A stretch of DNA of 59,657 bases. Origin: Minwuia thermotolerans (lineage in GTDB: Bacteria > Pseudomonadota > Alphaproteobacteria > Minwuiales > Minwuiaceae). Shown in pieces: positions 7,466-19,134 of the stretch. Made by a program: the position numbers and the translations under genes. The stretch covers positions 1 through 59,657 of the forward strand of contig BQJF01000015.1 of the NCBI GenBank assembly GCA_021604565.1, written 5' to 3'. The stretch's first letter is position 1, and each line of letters begins with the position of its first letter. The notes beneath the pieces are model-generated. The model was not told where the DNA came from and made no database searches. It saw nothing but the letters and a program-made list of their open reading frames with translations.

Positions 7466-8315
7466 CAACACGATCCATGAAACCAGCGAAGTCCCCGGCA
7501 AGCGCACTGCCCCGCAATCCATCGGGCGCATGCTGCTGATCCTGGAACGGCTGGTCGCGGCACGCGGGTGCGAAACGGCGGGTCTGAGCCTGGGCGATAT
7601 TGCCAACGCGACCGGTGCGCCGAAATCGAGCCTGCTGGGACTGTTGCAGGGTCTGCAGGACGAAGGATGCGTCCATCGTGGTTCCGACGGCACCTATTCG
7701 CTGGGTGATCGTTTCCTGCGCCTGGCAACCCACGCAGTCTTTGGCGAGCAGATGGTGGACATCCTGCGTCCCGTGCTCGCCGAACTGATGACCGAAACAG
7801 GCGAGACCGCCGTGCTGGGTGTCCTGTCCGCAGATCAGCGGATGATCACCTATCTGGACCGGGTAGAGTGCCCGAACCCCATTCGCTACACGGTGCAGAC
7901 CGGCGATCAGCGCGAATTGCACTGTACTGCGGGCGGAAAGCTGCTGCTGGCCTACATGGAGCCATCGCGACTGGACACCTATCTGGAAACGGCTGTTCGC
8001 GAACGCTTCACACCGACCACCATCACCGACCGGCGAAAGCTGCTGGCAGAACTGAAGCAGATCCGGAAGGACGGACTGTCGCGCACCTCGGACGAACGTA
8101 TCGCCGGGGCGAGCGGGTTTGCGGTCCCCGTGTTCGGGCCTGACGGCGCTGTGTCGGCAACCGTCCTGATCGCGGGACCGAGCGAGCGCATGCGGCGTTC
8201 CGCGACGCAGCATGAAGCCGCAATGCGCCGTGCCGCTGCGCGCTGTCGGGCGTTCGGGTTCCTGCCGACACAGAAAGACACAGGCGATACAGCCCTGGGG
8301 AGGGAGATTTCATGA
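7458..8315 (+). CDS. IclR-family transcriptional regulator
   Basis: The 285-aa DNA-binding protein has an N-terminal winged helix at about residues 20-85 (SIGRMLLILERL, then LSLGDIANATGAPKSSLLGL). It also has the C-terminal IclR effector domain (HCTAGGKLLLAYM near 155, and the GASGFAVPVFGPDG strand near 215). These proteins usually repress or activate an adjacent catabolic operon in response to a small aromatic or organic acid. The gene overlaps the start of the acyl-CoA dehydrogenase by four bases (ATGA), so regulator and pathway are one transcription unit. Inverted repeats at 7431-7465 overlap its own start codon, pointing to autoregulation of the whole operon. Confidence 0.93.
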   Translation: MRTNTIHETSEVPGKRTAPQSIGRMLLILERLVAARGCETAGLSLGDIANATGAPKSSLLGLLQGLQDEGCVHRGSDGTYSLGDRFLRLATHAVFGEQMVDILRPVLAELMTETGETAVLGVLSADQRMITYLDRVECPNPIRYTVQTGDQRELHCTAGGKLLLAYMEPSRLDTYLETAVRERFTPTTITDRRKLLAELKQIRKDGLSRTSDERIAGASGFAVPVFGPDGAVSATVLIAGPSERMRRSATQHEAAMRRAAARCRAFGFLPTQKDTGDTALGREIS

Positions 8316-9478
8316 GCATCGATTTCACGCCGGAACAATTGCAGATCCGCGACAGCGTCGAACGCCTGTGCAGCGACTTCGATGATGAATACTGGCTGGC
8401 GCGGGATACCGACGGACGGTTCCCGGAAGACTTCTGTCGCACCATCGCCGACCAGGGTTTCATGGGCATCGCGATGCCGGAGGAATATGGCGGTTCCGGT
8501 CTCGGCATCACGGAGGCGGCGATCCTGATGCAGGCGATTTCCCAGTCCGGTGCGGGAAACGGCGGCGTCTCGTCCGTCAGTCTCGGGATCTTCGGCCTCA
8601 ATCCGGTGGTGCGCTACGGCACGGAGGAGCAGAAACGGCGGATGCTGCCGCCCGTGATGAAGCGGGAGGACATCGCCTGCTTTGGCGTCACGGAACCGAA
8701 CACGGGTCTCGATACCACACGGCTAAAGACACGCGCGGTGCGGAAGGGCGACCGCTACATCGTGCATGGCCAGAAGACCTGGATCAGCACCGCACAGGTC
8801 GCCAACAAGATCATGCTGATCGCCCGCACCACCGATGAGGCCGATACGGAAAAGCCGATCGATGGCCTCAGCCTGTTCTTCACCGACCTCGACCGGTCAA
8901 AGGTGGAGATCAGGCAGATCGACAAGATGGGTCGAAAGTGCGTTGATTCAAATCAGGTCTTCATCGACGGTCTGGAGATTCCGGTCGAGAACCGGATCGG
9001 GGATGAGGGCAAGGGATTCCGCTATCTGCTGCACGGCATCAACCCCGAGCGCATCCTGATTGCCGCCGGACTGGTGGGTCTTGGCCGTGCTGCCCTGCGC
9101 CGCGCCACCAATTATGCGAACGAGCGGGAAGTCTTTGGTCGTCCCATCGGGATGAACCAGGCGATCCAGCATCCGCTGGCGGAGAACTGGATGGAACTGG
9201 AGGCGGCGAACCTGATGGTCTTCCGTGCGGCGCAGCTCTACGACCGGGGCGAGGACAGCGGTTCATTTGCCAACGCGGCGAAGTATCTGGCCGGGGAAGC
9301 AACCTTCAAGGCCTGCAACGCGGCCATTCTGACCCATGGTGGCATGGGCTATGCCAAGGAGTATCACGTCGAGCGCTATCTGCGCGAAGCCCTGATCCAT
9401 CGCATTGCCCCGATCACGCCGCACCTGATCCTCTGCTACGTGGCGGAGCGGGTGCTGGGCCTGCCCAAGTCCTACTGA
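8312..9478 (+). CDS. Acyl-CoA dehydrogenase
   Basis: The 388-aa FAD enzyme has the three ACAD domains. The N-terminal helical part contains MPEEYGGSGLG, the middle beta domain has CFGVTEPNTGLDTT and the flavin-contact GQKTWIST, and the C-terminal helical part has GGMGYAKEYHVER. The C-terminal catalytic Glu of medium-chain enzymes is replaced (IAPIT at the IYEGT position). A Glu is present at E246 in GINPERI, the place used by isovaleryl- and long-chain dehydrogenases. That suggests a branched or carboxylated acyl-CoA substrate (inference). The gene overlaps the IclR gene by four bases and precedes the CoA-transferase by three. Confidence 0.93.
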   Translation: MSIDFTPEQLQIRDSVERLCSDFDDEYWLARDTDGRFPEDFCRTIADQGFMGIAMPEEYGGSGLGITEAAILMQAISQSGAGNGGVSSVSLGIFGLNPVVRYGTEEQKRRMLPPVMKREDIACFGVTEPNTGLDTTRLKTRAVRKGDRYIVHGQKTWISTAQVANKIMLIARTTDEADTEKPIDGLSLFFTDLDRSKVEIRQIDKMGRKCVDSNQVFIDGLEIPVENRIGDEGKGFRYLLHGINPERILIAAGLVGLGRAALRRATNYANEREVFGRPIGMNQAIQHPLAENWMELEAANLMVFRAAQLYDRGEDSGSFANAAKYLAGEATFKACNAAILTHGGMGYAKEYHVERYLREALIHRIAPITPHLILCYVAERVLGLPKSY

Positions 9479-9481
9479 CCC

Positions 9482-10693
9482 ATGACAGCAAGCACGAAGC
9501 CGCCGGAGATGGGCCAGCGCCCGCTGACCGGCATCAGGGTAGTCGACCTGACGAACATGCTCATGGCCCCCTACACGAGCCAGATCCTGGGCGACATGGG
9601 CGCGGACGTGATCAAGGTGGAGGCGCCTGGCGGCGATCCGGTTCGTGGTATCGGGCCAATGCGCAATCCGGGCATGGGCGCGATCTTCCTCAATGTGAAT
9701 CGCAGCAAGCGCAGCATCGTTCTCGACCTGAAACGGCCTGATGCCCATGCGGCAATGCTCGACCTGCTGTGTGACGCCGATGTGCTGATCTACAACCGTC
9801 GCCCGAAGGTGATGGCGCGGCTCGGGCTGGGATGGGAAACGGTCAGCGCGCTCAATCCGCGCCTGATCTACGCCGGTCTCTTCGGCTATGGCCAGAACGG
9901 GCGCAATGCGGCCAAGCCCGCCTTCGACGACCTGATCCAGGGCGGGGTGGCGATCCCTGCCCTGTCCCATCGTGCCAGCGGGCACCCGCCCACCTATGCC
10001 CCGACAGCGCTTGTGGATCGCGGGGTGGCCTTGTGGGCGGTGGGGCAGATCAACGCGGCACTGGTGCATCAGATTCGTACCGGACAGGGCCAGCGCATCG
10101 ACATGCCGATGTTCGAGATGATGGCGAGTTTCGTCCTGGGCGACCACATGGGTGGCGCGACCTTCAGTCCCGACCTGGGACCGAGCGGTTATCCCCGGTT
10201 GCTGGTGCCGGATCGCCGACCCTTCCCCACGAAGGACGGCCATGTCTGCCTGATGCTCTATACCGACCGGCACTGGCGCGACTTCATGCGCGACCAGGGG
10301 CGGGAGGATGAGTTCAACAATGATCCGCGCTATCGCTCCATGACCAGCAGGACCGAGAATATCGGCAGCCTGTACGGGGAACTGGCGGAGCTGTTGCTGA
10401 CCCGCACCACTGCCGAATGGCTGGAGACCTTCGACCGGCTCGACGTTCCGGCAGGTCCCCTGAACGACCTGGATGGCCTGATCGCGGAGCCACACCTGGC
10501 GGATGTCGGTTTCTTCCGGGAGGTTGAACACCCGAGCGAGGGGATGCTGCGGCAGATGGCATACCCGGCCACCTGGTCCGAAACCCAGCCCGAATCATCG
10601 CGCCCGGCGCCGGGACTGGGCGAGCATGGACCCGAGATACTCGACGAACTGGGTTATGACGCCGCGCGCATCAAGGCAGCGCTGGAAAACTGA
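9482..10693 (+). CDS. CaiB/BaiF class III CoA-transferase
   Basis: The 403-aa family III CoA-transferase begins with GIRVVDLTNMLMAPYTSQIL and GADVIKVEAPGGD, the usual N-terminal CoA-binding elements. It has the catalytic aspartate in FDDLIQ (D149 or D150) and the conserved DMPMFEMMA strand. Enzymes of this family move CoA between carboxylic acids through an aspartyl thioester. With the neighbouring lyase and hydratase it most likely activates a dicarboxylic acid such as itaconate, mesaconate or citramalate at the expense of succinyl-CoA or acetyl-CoA; the donor and acceptor are inferred. MaoC begins 54 bp downstream. Confidence 0.93.
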   Translation: MTASTKPPEMGQRPLTGIRVVDLTNMLMAPYTSQILGDMGADVIKVEAPGGDPVRGIGPMRNPGMGAIFLNVNRSKRSIVLDLKRPDAHAAMLDLLCDADVLIYNRRPKVMARLGLGWETVSALNPRLIYAGLFGYGQNGRNAAKPAFDDLIQGGVAIPALSHRASGHPPTYAPTALVDRGVALWAVGQINAALVHQIRTGQGQRIDMPMFEMMASFVLGDHMGGATFSPDLGPSGYPRLLVPDRRPFPTKDGHVCLMLYTDRHWRDFMRDQGREDEFNNDPRYRSMTSRTENIGSLYGELAELLLTRTTAEWLETFDRLDVPAGPLNDLDGLIAEPHLADVGFFREVEHPSEGMLRQMAYPATWSETQPESSRPAPGLGEHGPEILDELGYDAARIKAALEN

Positions 10694-10747
10694 GCCAATC
10701 CGTCGAATGATGCCCACTGACCAACATGCAAAGGGGAGGATCACGCT

Positions 10748-11200
10748 ATGTCTGGTTTGTACTACGAGGAGTTCGAGGTCGGGATGGAGTTCAACCATTC
10801 CCTGACACGCACCATCACCGAGATGGACAACGTCATGTTCTGCGCCATGACACACAATCCGCAGCCATTGCACCTGGATGAGGAATTCTCCAAGGGCACC
10901 GAGTTCGGGCAGCGGATCGTGAACAGCCTTTTCACGCTGGGTCTGGTGATCGGCGTGACCGTGGGGGACACCACACTCGGCACCACCATTGCCAACCTCG
11001 GCATGACCGACGTGCGCTTCGCCAAGCCGGTGTTCCATGGTGACACCGTGCGTGCGGTGACCAAGGTGAAGAGCATGCGGGAGAGCAAGTCGCGCCCTGA
11101 CGCCGGCATGGTCGTGTTCGAGCATTTCGGTTTCAACCAGCGTGACGAGGAAGTGGCCTACTGTGTCCGCACTGCCTTCATGAAGAAGCGCCCGGCATGA
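10748..11200 (+). CDS. MaoC-family (R)-specific acyl-CoA hydratase-like protein
   Basis: The 150-aa single hot-dog-fold protein follows an excellent ribosome site (GGGGAGGA). The hydratase-2 signature D-x-N-P-L-H appears here as N-P-Q-P-L-H (37-42). The histidine is kept, but the catalytic aspartate and the asparagine are replaced by Asn and Gln. It otherwise keeps GTEFGQRIVNSLFTLGL and the central FAKPVFHGDTVRA strand of MaoC proteins. Such proteins hydrate itaconyl-, mesaconyl- or related enoyl-CoA in C5 pathways, which would feed the CitE-like lyase encoded next. It overlaps the lyase gene by four bases (ATGA). Confidence 0.9.
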   Translation: MSGLYYEEFEVGMEFNHSLTRTITEMDNVMFCAMTHNPQPLHLDEEFSKGTEFGQRIVNSLFTLGLVIGVTVGDTTLGTTIANLGMTDVRFAKPVFHGDTVRAVTKVKSMRESKSRPDAGMVVFEHFGFNQRDEEVAYCVRTAFMKKRPA

Positions 11201-12087
11201 GGCTGAACCGATCCTGGCTGTTCGTCCCCGGCGACAGCGAGCGCAAGCTCGCCAAGGGGCCGGACAATCCCGCCGATGCGCTGATCCTCGATCTGGAGGA
11301 TGCCGTATCCGACGACCGGCAGGAGATCGCGCGGGAGATGACGCGCGACTTCCTGAAGGCCCACCCGGACCGCTCGCGGCAGGAACTGTGGGTGCGCATC
11401 AACCCGCTCGACACGCCCCTGTCCCTGCCCGATCTGGTCGCGGTCATGCCCGGCGCACCGGATGGCATCGTGCTGCCGAAGGTCTATTCGGCGGCGGACG
11501 TGAACACGCTCGCCACCATGCTGTCGGCGCTGGAAACGCGGGAGGGACTGGAACTCGGTTCGACCCGTATCCTCTGTGTCGCCACGGAGACGGCGCAGTC
11601 CCTGCTGACATTCCATACCTATCTGGACAATGTCTCGGAGCGGCTGACGGCCCTGACCTGGGGCGGTGAGGACCTGGCAGCGGCGCTGGGGGCCAGCACC
11701 AACCGGCATCCTGATACCGGCGACTACGACACGCCGTTCCAGCTCGCCAAGACGCTCTGCCTCACCACGGCCCGCGCCATCGACGCGCAGCCCGTGGGCG
11801 TGGTCTACGTCGACTTCCGCGATCTGGAGGGGCTGGAGGCGGAATGCCGCCGTGACCAGCGGTCAGGTTTCATCGGCAAGATCGCCATTCATCCCGCACA
11901 GTCGGAAGTCATCAACCGCGCCTTCACCCCGACGGAGGAGGAGGTCACCCACGCCAAACGGGTCATTGCCGCGTTCGAGGACAATCCGGGTCTCGGCACC
12001 GTCGGCCTGGACGGCAAGATGCTGGACATGCCGCATCTGAAGCAGGCACGGAACCTGATGGCATTGGTGGAGCAGTTCAGTGACTGA
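11197..12087 (+). CDS. CitE-like HpcH/HpaI-family CoA-ester lyase (malyl-/citramalyl-CoA lyase type)
   Basis: The 296-aa TIM-barrel protein of the CitE/malyl-CoA lyase family begins RSWLFVPGDSERKLAK. It has LDLEDAV (31-37), R67 in VRIN, the metal-binding E131 (ATETA) and D159 (GGEDL), and IGKIAIHPAQ near residue 225. No partner citrate-lyase alpha or gamma subunits are nearby. A free-standing enzyme cleaving (S)-citramalyl-CoA or malyl-CoA to acetyl-CoA plus pyruvate or glyoxylate is therefore more likely than a citrate lyase subunit. It sits between MaoC (4-base overlap) and a crotonase (8-base overlap), which implies translational coupling. Confidence 0.92.
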   Translation: MRLNRSWLFVPGDSERKLAKGPDNPADALILDLEDAVSDDRQEIAREMTRDFLKAHPDRSRQELWVRINPLDTPLSLPDLVAVMPGAPDGIVLPKVYSAADVNTLATMLSALETREGLELGSTRILCVATETAQSLLTFHTYLDNVSERLTALTWGGEDLAAALGASTNRHPDTGDYDTPFQLAKTLCLTTARAIDAQPVGVVYVDFRDLEGLEAECRRDQRSGFIGKIAIHPAQSEVINRAFTPTEEEVTHAKRVIAAFEDNPGLGTVGLDGKMLDMPHLKQARNLMALVEQFSD

Positions 12088-12751
12088 TCTGGTTCATTAC
12101 AGCCTGGCAGACGGTATCGCGACGCTGCGCATGGACGACGGAAAGGCCAACGCCTTCAGCCATGCGATGATGCAGGCACTGTCGGCAGCGCTGGATCGTG
12201 CGGCCGAAGAGGCCAGCATCACCGTCATTCGCGGACGCGATGGTGTGCTCTGTGGCGGCTTCGACCTGAAGGTCATCCGCGGCGACCCGGCTGATGTTCC
12301 GGCCCTGGTCACTGCAGGTCAGGAACTGCTGATGAAGACCTGGCTTCACCCTCAACCGCTGTTGATCGGGGTTACCGGCCATGCCGTGGCGGCAGGGGCG
12401 TTGTTGGTGCTGACAGCGGACTACCGCATCGGGGTTGATGGCGACTTCCGTATCGGCCTGAACGAGACTGCCATCGGCCTCAGCCTGCCCGACTTTGCGA
12501 TCGCGCTGACCGAAGCACGTCTCGACCGTCGCGCGCTGACCATGGCGACCATCGGCGCCCAACTCTACTCGCCCGAGAAAGCAGTTGAGGTCGGTTATCT
12601 GGATCAGGTGGCGGTTCCGGGCAATTTCGAAGATGCACTCGCCGAAGCTGCCGAGAGCATGAGGAAACTTGACCCTGACGGGGTGGCGGATGTGAAGCGG
12701 CGCCTGCGTGGCGCGGCTGCCGACCGCATCCTGGCGACAGTCATCACCTGA
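12080..12751 (+). CDS. Crotonase-fold enoyl-CoA hydratase/isomerase family protein
   Basis: At 223 aa it is shorter than the usual 260-aa enzymes. The crotonase motif CGGFDLKVI (58-66) and the second oxyanion segment GHAVAAGAL (100-108) are present. At the two catalytic positions of rat hydratase, E144 is replaced by L108 while E129 is kept at the E164 site (LNETAIG). Isomerase- or hydrolase-like chemistry is therefore as likely as hydration. It is the last gene of the acyl-CoA operon, overlapping the lyase by eight bases, and a GC-rich hairpin follows. Confidence 0.87.
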   Translation: MTDLVHYSLADGIATLRMDDGKANAFSHAMMQALSAALDRAAEEASITVIRGRDGVLCGGFDLKVIRGDPADVPALVTAGQELLMKTWLHPQPLLIGVTGHAVAAGALLVLTADYRIGVDGDFRIGLNETAIGLSLPDFAIALTEARLDRRALTMATIGAQLYSPEKAVEVGYLDQVAVPGNFEDALAEAAESMRKLDPDGVADVKRRLRGAAADRILATVIT

Positions 12752-12768
12752 TTGGCAGACCGAAGATA

Positions 12769-12804
12769 CCCCGCCCCGTCACCGGAACCAGTGACAGGGC
12801 GGGG
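12769..12804. terminator. Terminator-like hairpin between convergent operons
   Basis: Arms 12769-12782 and 12791-12804 (CCCCGCCC/GGGCGGGG plus CGTCAC/GTGACG-type pairs) form a 14-bp stem with one mismatch and an 8-base loop. It lies between the end of the acyl-CoA operon (12751) and the end of eno (12846), and could serve both strands. Neither side has a long T-run. Confidence 0.6.
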
Positions 12805-12845
12805 AATTTCCGAAGACAGAGACGCCCGTATCGGGCCGCTGCCGG

Positions 12846-14186
<1,341 letters not shown>

Positions 14187-14208
14187 TCAGTGGCAAAAAG
14201 CGTAGCGG

Positions 14209-15093
14209 TTACAGGTCGCGTCCTTCCGTCGCCTTCGACGACAGCCATTCCATGACCACGCTTGTTGCACGCTTCCGCTTCTGCGCGCGACGAGCCAGCA
14301 AATAGAAGTCCTCCGTTCCCTGAAGCATGGTCTCGGAGACCTGGACGAGTTGGCCTGCCTCGAGTTCGCGTTGGACAAGGAACCGGCTGACGAGCGCGAC
14401 GCCCTGCCCTTCGCGCGCGGCGTCTATGGCGAGCGCGGTCTGGCTCAGCCGCAATCCCCTGCCGCTCCGCTCCCCAAGTTTCGACATAGACAGAAATGGC
14501 GGCCAGAGGTCGTGCGTATCATGGATCTTCGGCAGATCAGATATCGCATGCGCATCGGGCACCGCGTCTGTTCGTGCCAGCAGGCTCGGCGCAGCCACGG
14601 CAATGACCTCCTGTCGGAACAGGCGTACGACCTCCAGCGCGGCACCGAACGGAGGCTGCCCCTGACGAACGGCCAGATCGATACCCTCACCATGAAAGCT
14701 CGAAATTTTCTCGGTCGCCAGAATTCTCAGGTCAATGTCCGGATGGGAAGCCGAGAAATCCGGCAGGTGCGGGATCAGCCAGCGCGAGGCAAATGTTGGC
14801 GTCACGCTGATGAGGACTGTCCCCGGTTCCGGGCGCAACTGATCGGTAGCTTCCCGCAATGCCTCGAATGCAGCCACGACCCGCGCATGATAGCCACGTC
14901 CTGGGGCGGTAAATGCCAATCCCCTCGGCAAGCGCTCGAACAGCGGAATTTCCAGCCGGTCTTCGAGCAATCGGACTTGCTGAGCCACAGCCGCCTGGGT
15001 AACGCCGAGTTCCTCTGCTGCCGATCGGAAATTCAGATGCCGTCCCGCTGCCTCGAAGGCACGCAGGGCGTTGAGTGAGGGAAGTTGAGGCAT
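14209..15093 (-). CDS. LysR-family transcriptional regulator (GcvA-like)
   Basis: The 294-aa regulator has an N-terminal helix-turn-helix (SLNALRAFEAAGRHLNFRSA, then VTQAAVAQQVRLLE) at residues 5-62. Its C-terminal periplasmic-binding-like effector domain begins with VTPTFASRWLIPHL near 100, as in GcvA/AmpR-type proteins. It is transcribed divergently from the SDR gene at 15193 with 99 bp between the start codons. LysR proteins of this layout usually control the divergent gene and themselves, so the SDR plus small membrane protein are the likely targets (inference). Confidence 0.93.
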   Translation of the reverse strand: MPQLPSLNALRAFEAAGRHLNFRSAAEELGVTQAAVAQQVRLLEDRLEIPLFERLPRGLAFTAPGRGYHARVVAAFEALREATDQLRPEPGTVLISVTPTFASRWLIPHLPDFSASHPDIDLRILATEKISSFHGEGIDLAVRQGQPPFGAALEVVRLFRQEVIAVAAPSLLARTDAVPDAHAISDLPKIHDTHDLWPPFLSMSKLGERSGRGLRLSQTALAIDAAREGQGVALVSRFLVQRELEAGQLVQVSETMLQGTEDFYLLARRAQKRKRATSVVMEWLSSKATEGRDL

Positions 15094-15119
15094 GAGACAG
15101 TAATATTTCTATTGTCTTT

Positions 15120-15131
15120 GAATTTCAATTC
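15120..15131. promoter_or_regulatory. Candidate LysR binding site in the LysR/SDR divergent promoter
   Basis: GAATT-TC-AATTC is an interrupted palindrome in an AT-rich stretch (15100-15135) between the two divergent start codons (15093 and 15193). The surrounding bases include T-N11-A spacing typical of LysR boxes. The assignment rests only on position and symmetry. Confidence 0.35.
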
Positions 15132-15192
15132 TAGCCTGTACTGAGCCATAAATCGCTTTACTCATATGCTGGCTGTACCAGAGGAGGTTTGC

Positions 15193-15897
15193 ATGGCTAT
15201 AGAAAAGGTTGCGCTCGTCACGGCGGGTGGATCGGGAATGGGCGCCGACGCGGCAAGGCGTCTGGCTGAGGATGGATTCAGGATCGGCATCCTGTCTTCC
15301 ACTGACAAGGCAAAGCGGCTGGCCGAAGAACTTGGCGGGTTCGGCCTGACCGGATCAAACCTATCAACTGACGACCTCACCGCGTTGATTGACGGCGCAA
15401 ATGACCGTTGGGGCCGGATTGATGTTCTGGTCAATTCTGCGGGTCACGGTCCGAAAGGCCCGGTGCTGGAGATATCCGATGATGACTGGCATCTCGGTAT
15501 GGATGTCTATCTGTTGAATGTGATCAGGCCGACGCGGCTGGTGACACCCCTGATGCAGGCACAGGGTGGTGGTGCGATCATAAACATCTCGACCTTCGCC
15601 GCCTTCGAGCCCGATCCGCTGTTTCCGACATCCGGTGTGTTCCGCGCCGGCCTCGCCGCTTTCACCAAGCTTTATTCCGACAGATATGCTGCCGACAATA
15701 TTCGCATGAACAATGTTCTTCCGGGTTTCATCGACAGCCTGCCGGAAACCGAAGATCGACGCGCGCGCATCCCACTCGGGCGCTATGGCCGGGCGCAGGA
15801 AGTATCATCGCTGATCTCCTGGCTCTCATCGGAACAGGGCGGTTACATGACCGGTCAGAACCTGAGGATCGACGGCGGCCTGACTCGTGCCGTCTGA
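15193..15897 (+). CDS. SDR-family protein lacking the usual Tyr/Lys catalytic pair
   Basis: The 234-aa Rossmann protein has the NAD(P)-binding TAGGSGMGADAA glycine motif near residue 10, and VNSAGHG in place of NNAG. In the active site the serine region is INISTF, but the YxxxK pair is replaced by S-G-V-F-R just before AGLAAFTKLY, so neither the Tyr nor the Lys is present. NNVLPGFIDSLPE and GQNLRIDGG, typical of the C-terminal half, remain. Either it uses other residues or it is a non-catalytic or altered reductase. AGAGGAGG precedes the ATG at 15193. It overlaps the following small membrane protein gene by 11 bases and is divergent from LysR. Confidence 0.88.
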   Translation: MAIEKVALVTAGGSGMGADAARRLAEDGFRIGILSSTDKAKRLAEELGGFGLTGSNLSTDDLTALIDGANDRWGRIDVLVNSAGHGPKGPVLEISDDDWHLGMDVYLLNVIRPTRLVTPLMQAQGGGAIINISTFAAFEPDPLFPTSGVFRAGLAAFTKLYSDRYAADNIRMNNVLPGFIDSLPETEDRRARIPLGRYGRAQEVSSLISWLSSEQGGYMTGQNLRIDGGLTRAV

Positions 15898-16138
15898 AGC
15901 AAGCGTCTCAATTCAATCAAGGGACCGGGTAGCGTTCCTTATCAAGTGGGCAGCGTCGGTCATCCAGATCATGGGGTACACGGCGACGGCCTTCGGCTGG
16001 ACGCCCTGGAACCTCTATCTGTTCGTTGTGGGTGTCCTCGGTTGGTTCACCGTCGGGGTGTTCTGGAATGACAGGGCCATCATGCTGATCCATATCGTGG
16101 CGCTCGGCGCGATGCTGGCCGGAATGGGCAGCACCTGA
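15887..16138 (+). CDS. Small two-helix membrane protein (DUF6552-like), unknown function
   Basis: The 83-aa protein has two hydrophobic segments (about residues 19-52 and 62-80) linked by FWNDRAI. It resembles small alphaproteobacterial membrane proteins of unknown role that read WNDRAIMLIHIVALG. Its start lies inside the last eleven bases of the SDR gene, so translation is probably coupled. No catalytic motif is visible. It ends 62 bp before the convergent kdsA gene. Confidence 0.7.
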   Translation: MPSEASVSIQSRDRVAFLIKWAASVIQIMGYTATAFGWTPWNLYLFVVGVLGWFTVGVFWNDRAIMLIHIVALGAMLAGMGST

Positions 16139-16199
16139 ACCTCGAAGTACTCCAGAAACCCGGACCGGAAGCAGCCAGGCACGTTCGGCAAAGTACGGC

Positions 16200-17060
16200 T
16201 CAGGCCTTCTGGACGTCCTTTGCGACGGCATCGAAGGCCATCAGACGACGCAGCAGCGCCTCGAGCTCGTCCACCGGCACCATGTTGGGGCCGTCGGAAG
16301 GGGCATTGTCCGGGTCTTCGTGGGTCTCCATAAAGACGGCGGCGACACCGACGGCGACGGCGGCACGTGCCAGTACCGGCACGAATTCTCGCTGACCGCC
16401 ACTGCTGCCGCCCTGCCCGCCCGGCTGCTGCACCGAATGGGTGGCGTCGAAGACCACCGGGCAACCGGTCTGCTCCGCCATGATCGGCAGGCCGCGGAAA
16501 TCCGTCACCAGCGTGTTGTAGCCAAAACTGGCACCGCGTTCGCAGACGGAGATATTGTTGTTTCCGGTACTGCGCAGCTTCTCGACCACGTTCTTCATGT
16601 CCCAGGGGGCGAGGAACTGGCCCTTCTTGACGTTGATGGCGCAGCCCGTCTCCCCGGCCGCCAGCAGCAGGTCGGTCTGACGGCAGAGAAATGCCGGGAT
16701 CTGCATCACGTCGACCGCCTCGGCGACGATCGCGCACTGTTCCGCCGTATGCACGTCAGTCAGTACCGGCAGCCCGGTCTTCTCCCGGACCTCGGCAAAG
16801 ACCGCCAGGGACTTCTCCAGACCAAGGCCACGCTTGCCGCCCACGCTGGTGCGATTGGCCTTGTCGAAGCTGGACTTGTAGATCGCCCGGATACCGACCC
16901 GGTCCGCGATTTCCCGGATCGCACCCGCCATCTCAAGCGCGTGTTCGCGGCTTTCCATCTGGCAGGGTCCGGCAATCAGCACCAGCGGCAGGTCATTGCC
17001 GATGCGAATGTCGCCGACGGTCATGACGCCCGGCGCAGCGCCTCTCACGGTATCGGCCAT
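16200..17060 (-). CDS. kdsA: 3-deoxy-8-phosphooctulonate synthase (KDO-8-P synthase)
   Basis: The 286-aa aldolase-fold enzyme condenses phosphoenolpyruvate and D-arabinose 5-phosphate to KDO-8-phosphate for lipopolysaccharide inner-core synthesis. It shows [61 protein letters not shown] and [14 protein letters not shown], all hallmarks of KdsA. The start at 17060 is preceded by AGGAAAG; an in-frame extension upstream to 17159 would overlap pyrG. It follows pyrG on the same strand. Confidence 0.97.
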   Translation of the reverse strand: MADTVRGAAPGVMTVGDIRIGNDLPLVLIAGPCQMESREHALEMAGAIREIADRVGIRAIYKSSFDKANRTSVGGKRGLGLEKSLAVFAEVREKTGLPVLTDVHTAEQCAIVAEAVDVMQIPAFLCRQTDLLLAAGETGCAINVKKGQFLAPWDMKNVVEKLRSTGNNNISVCERGASFGYNTLVTDFRGLPIMAEQTGCPVVFDATHSVQQPGGQGGSSGGQREFVPVLARAAVAVGVAAVFMETHEDPDNAPSDGPNMVPVDELEALLRRLMAFDAVAKDVQKA

Positions 17061-17112
17061 GTGCAGTACTTTCCTGTCGGGTTCGACCGTCGGAGACGGC
17101 CCGTGAAGGCAA

Positions 17113-18831
<1,719 letters not shown>

Positions 18832-19134
18832 TCAATCCGCCAAGGGAATGACCGGTCCACTCGGTTCTGCGGGTGCTTCCGTTGCCGGAGCGGTAATGAT
18901 CGATTCGGGCTCGCCATGATTGCCGGTCAGAATGGCCAGCAGGATCGAGGTCGCGAAGAAGGCCACCGCCAGAATCGCCGTCGACCGGCTGAGCAGGTTA
19001 CCGGCCCCGCGGGTGGACATCACGCCGCCACCGCCACCAATGCCGAGCGCGCCGCCTTCGGAACGCTGCATCAGGATCACGCCCGTCAGCGCGATTGCGA
19101 TCAATACGTGGATGACAAGTACGATGATGATCAT
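18832..19134 (-). CDS. secG: Preprotein translocase subunit SecG
   Basis: The 100-aa inner-membrane protein has two transmembrane helices (about residues 2-22 and 52-70) separated by the conserved loop MQRSEGGALGIGGGGG and LLSRSTAILA. The C-terminal tail is Pro/Ala-rich. It is the accessory subunit of SecYEG that assists SecA-driven export. In many alphaproteobacteria tpiA lies directly upstream of secG; here that place is taken by a VWA-domain gene. Confidence 0.93.
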   Translation of the reverse strand: MIIIVLVIHVLIAIALTGVILMQRSEGGALGIGGGGGVMSTRGAGNLLSRSTAILAVAFFATSILLAILTGNHGEPESIITAPATEAPAEPSGPVIPLAD

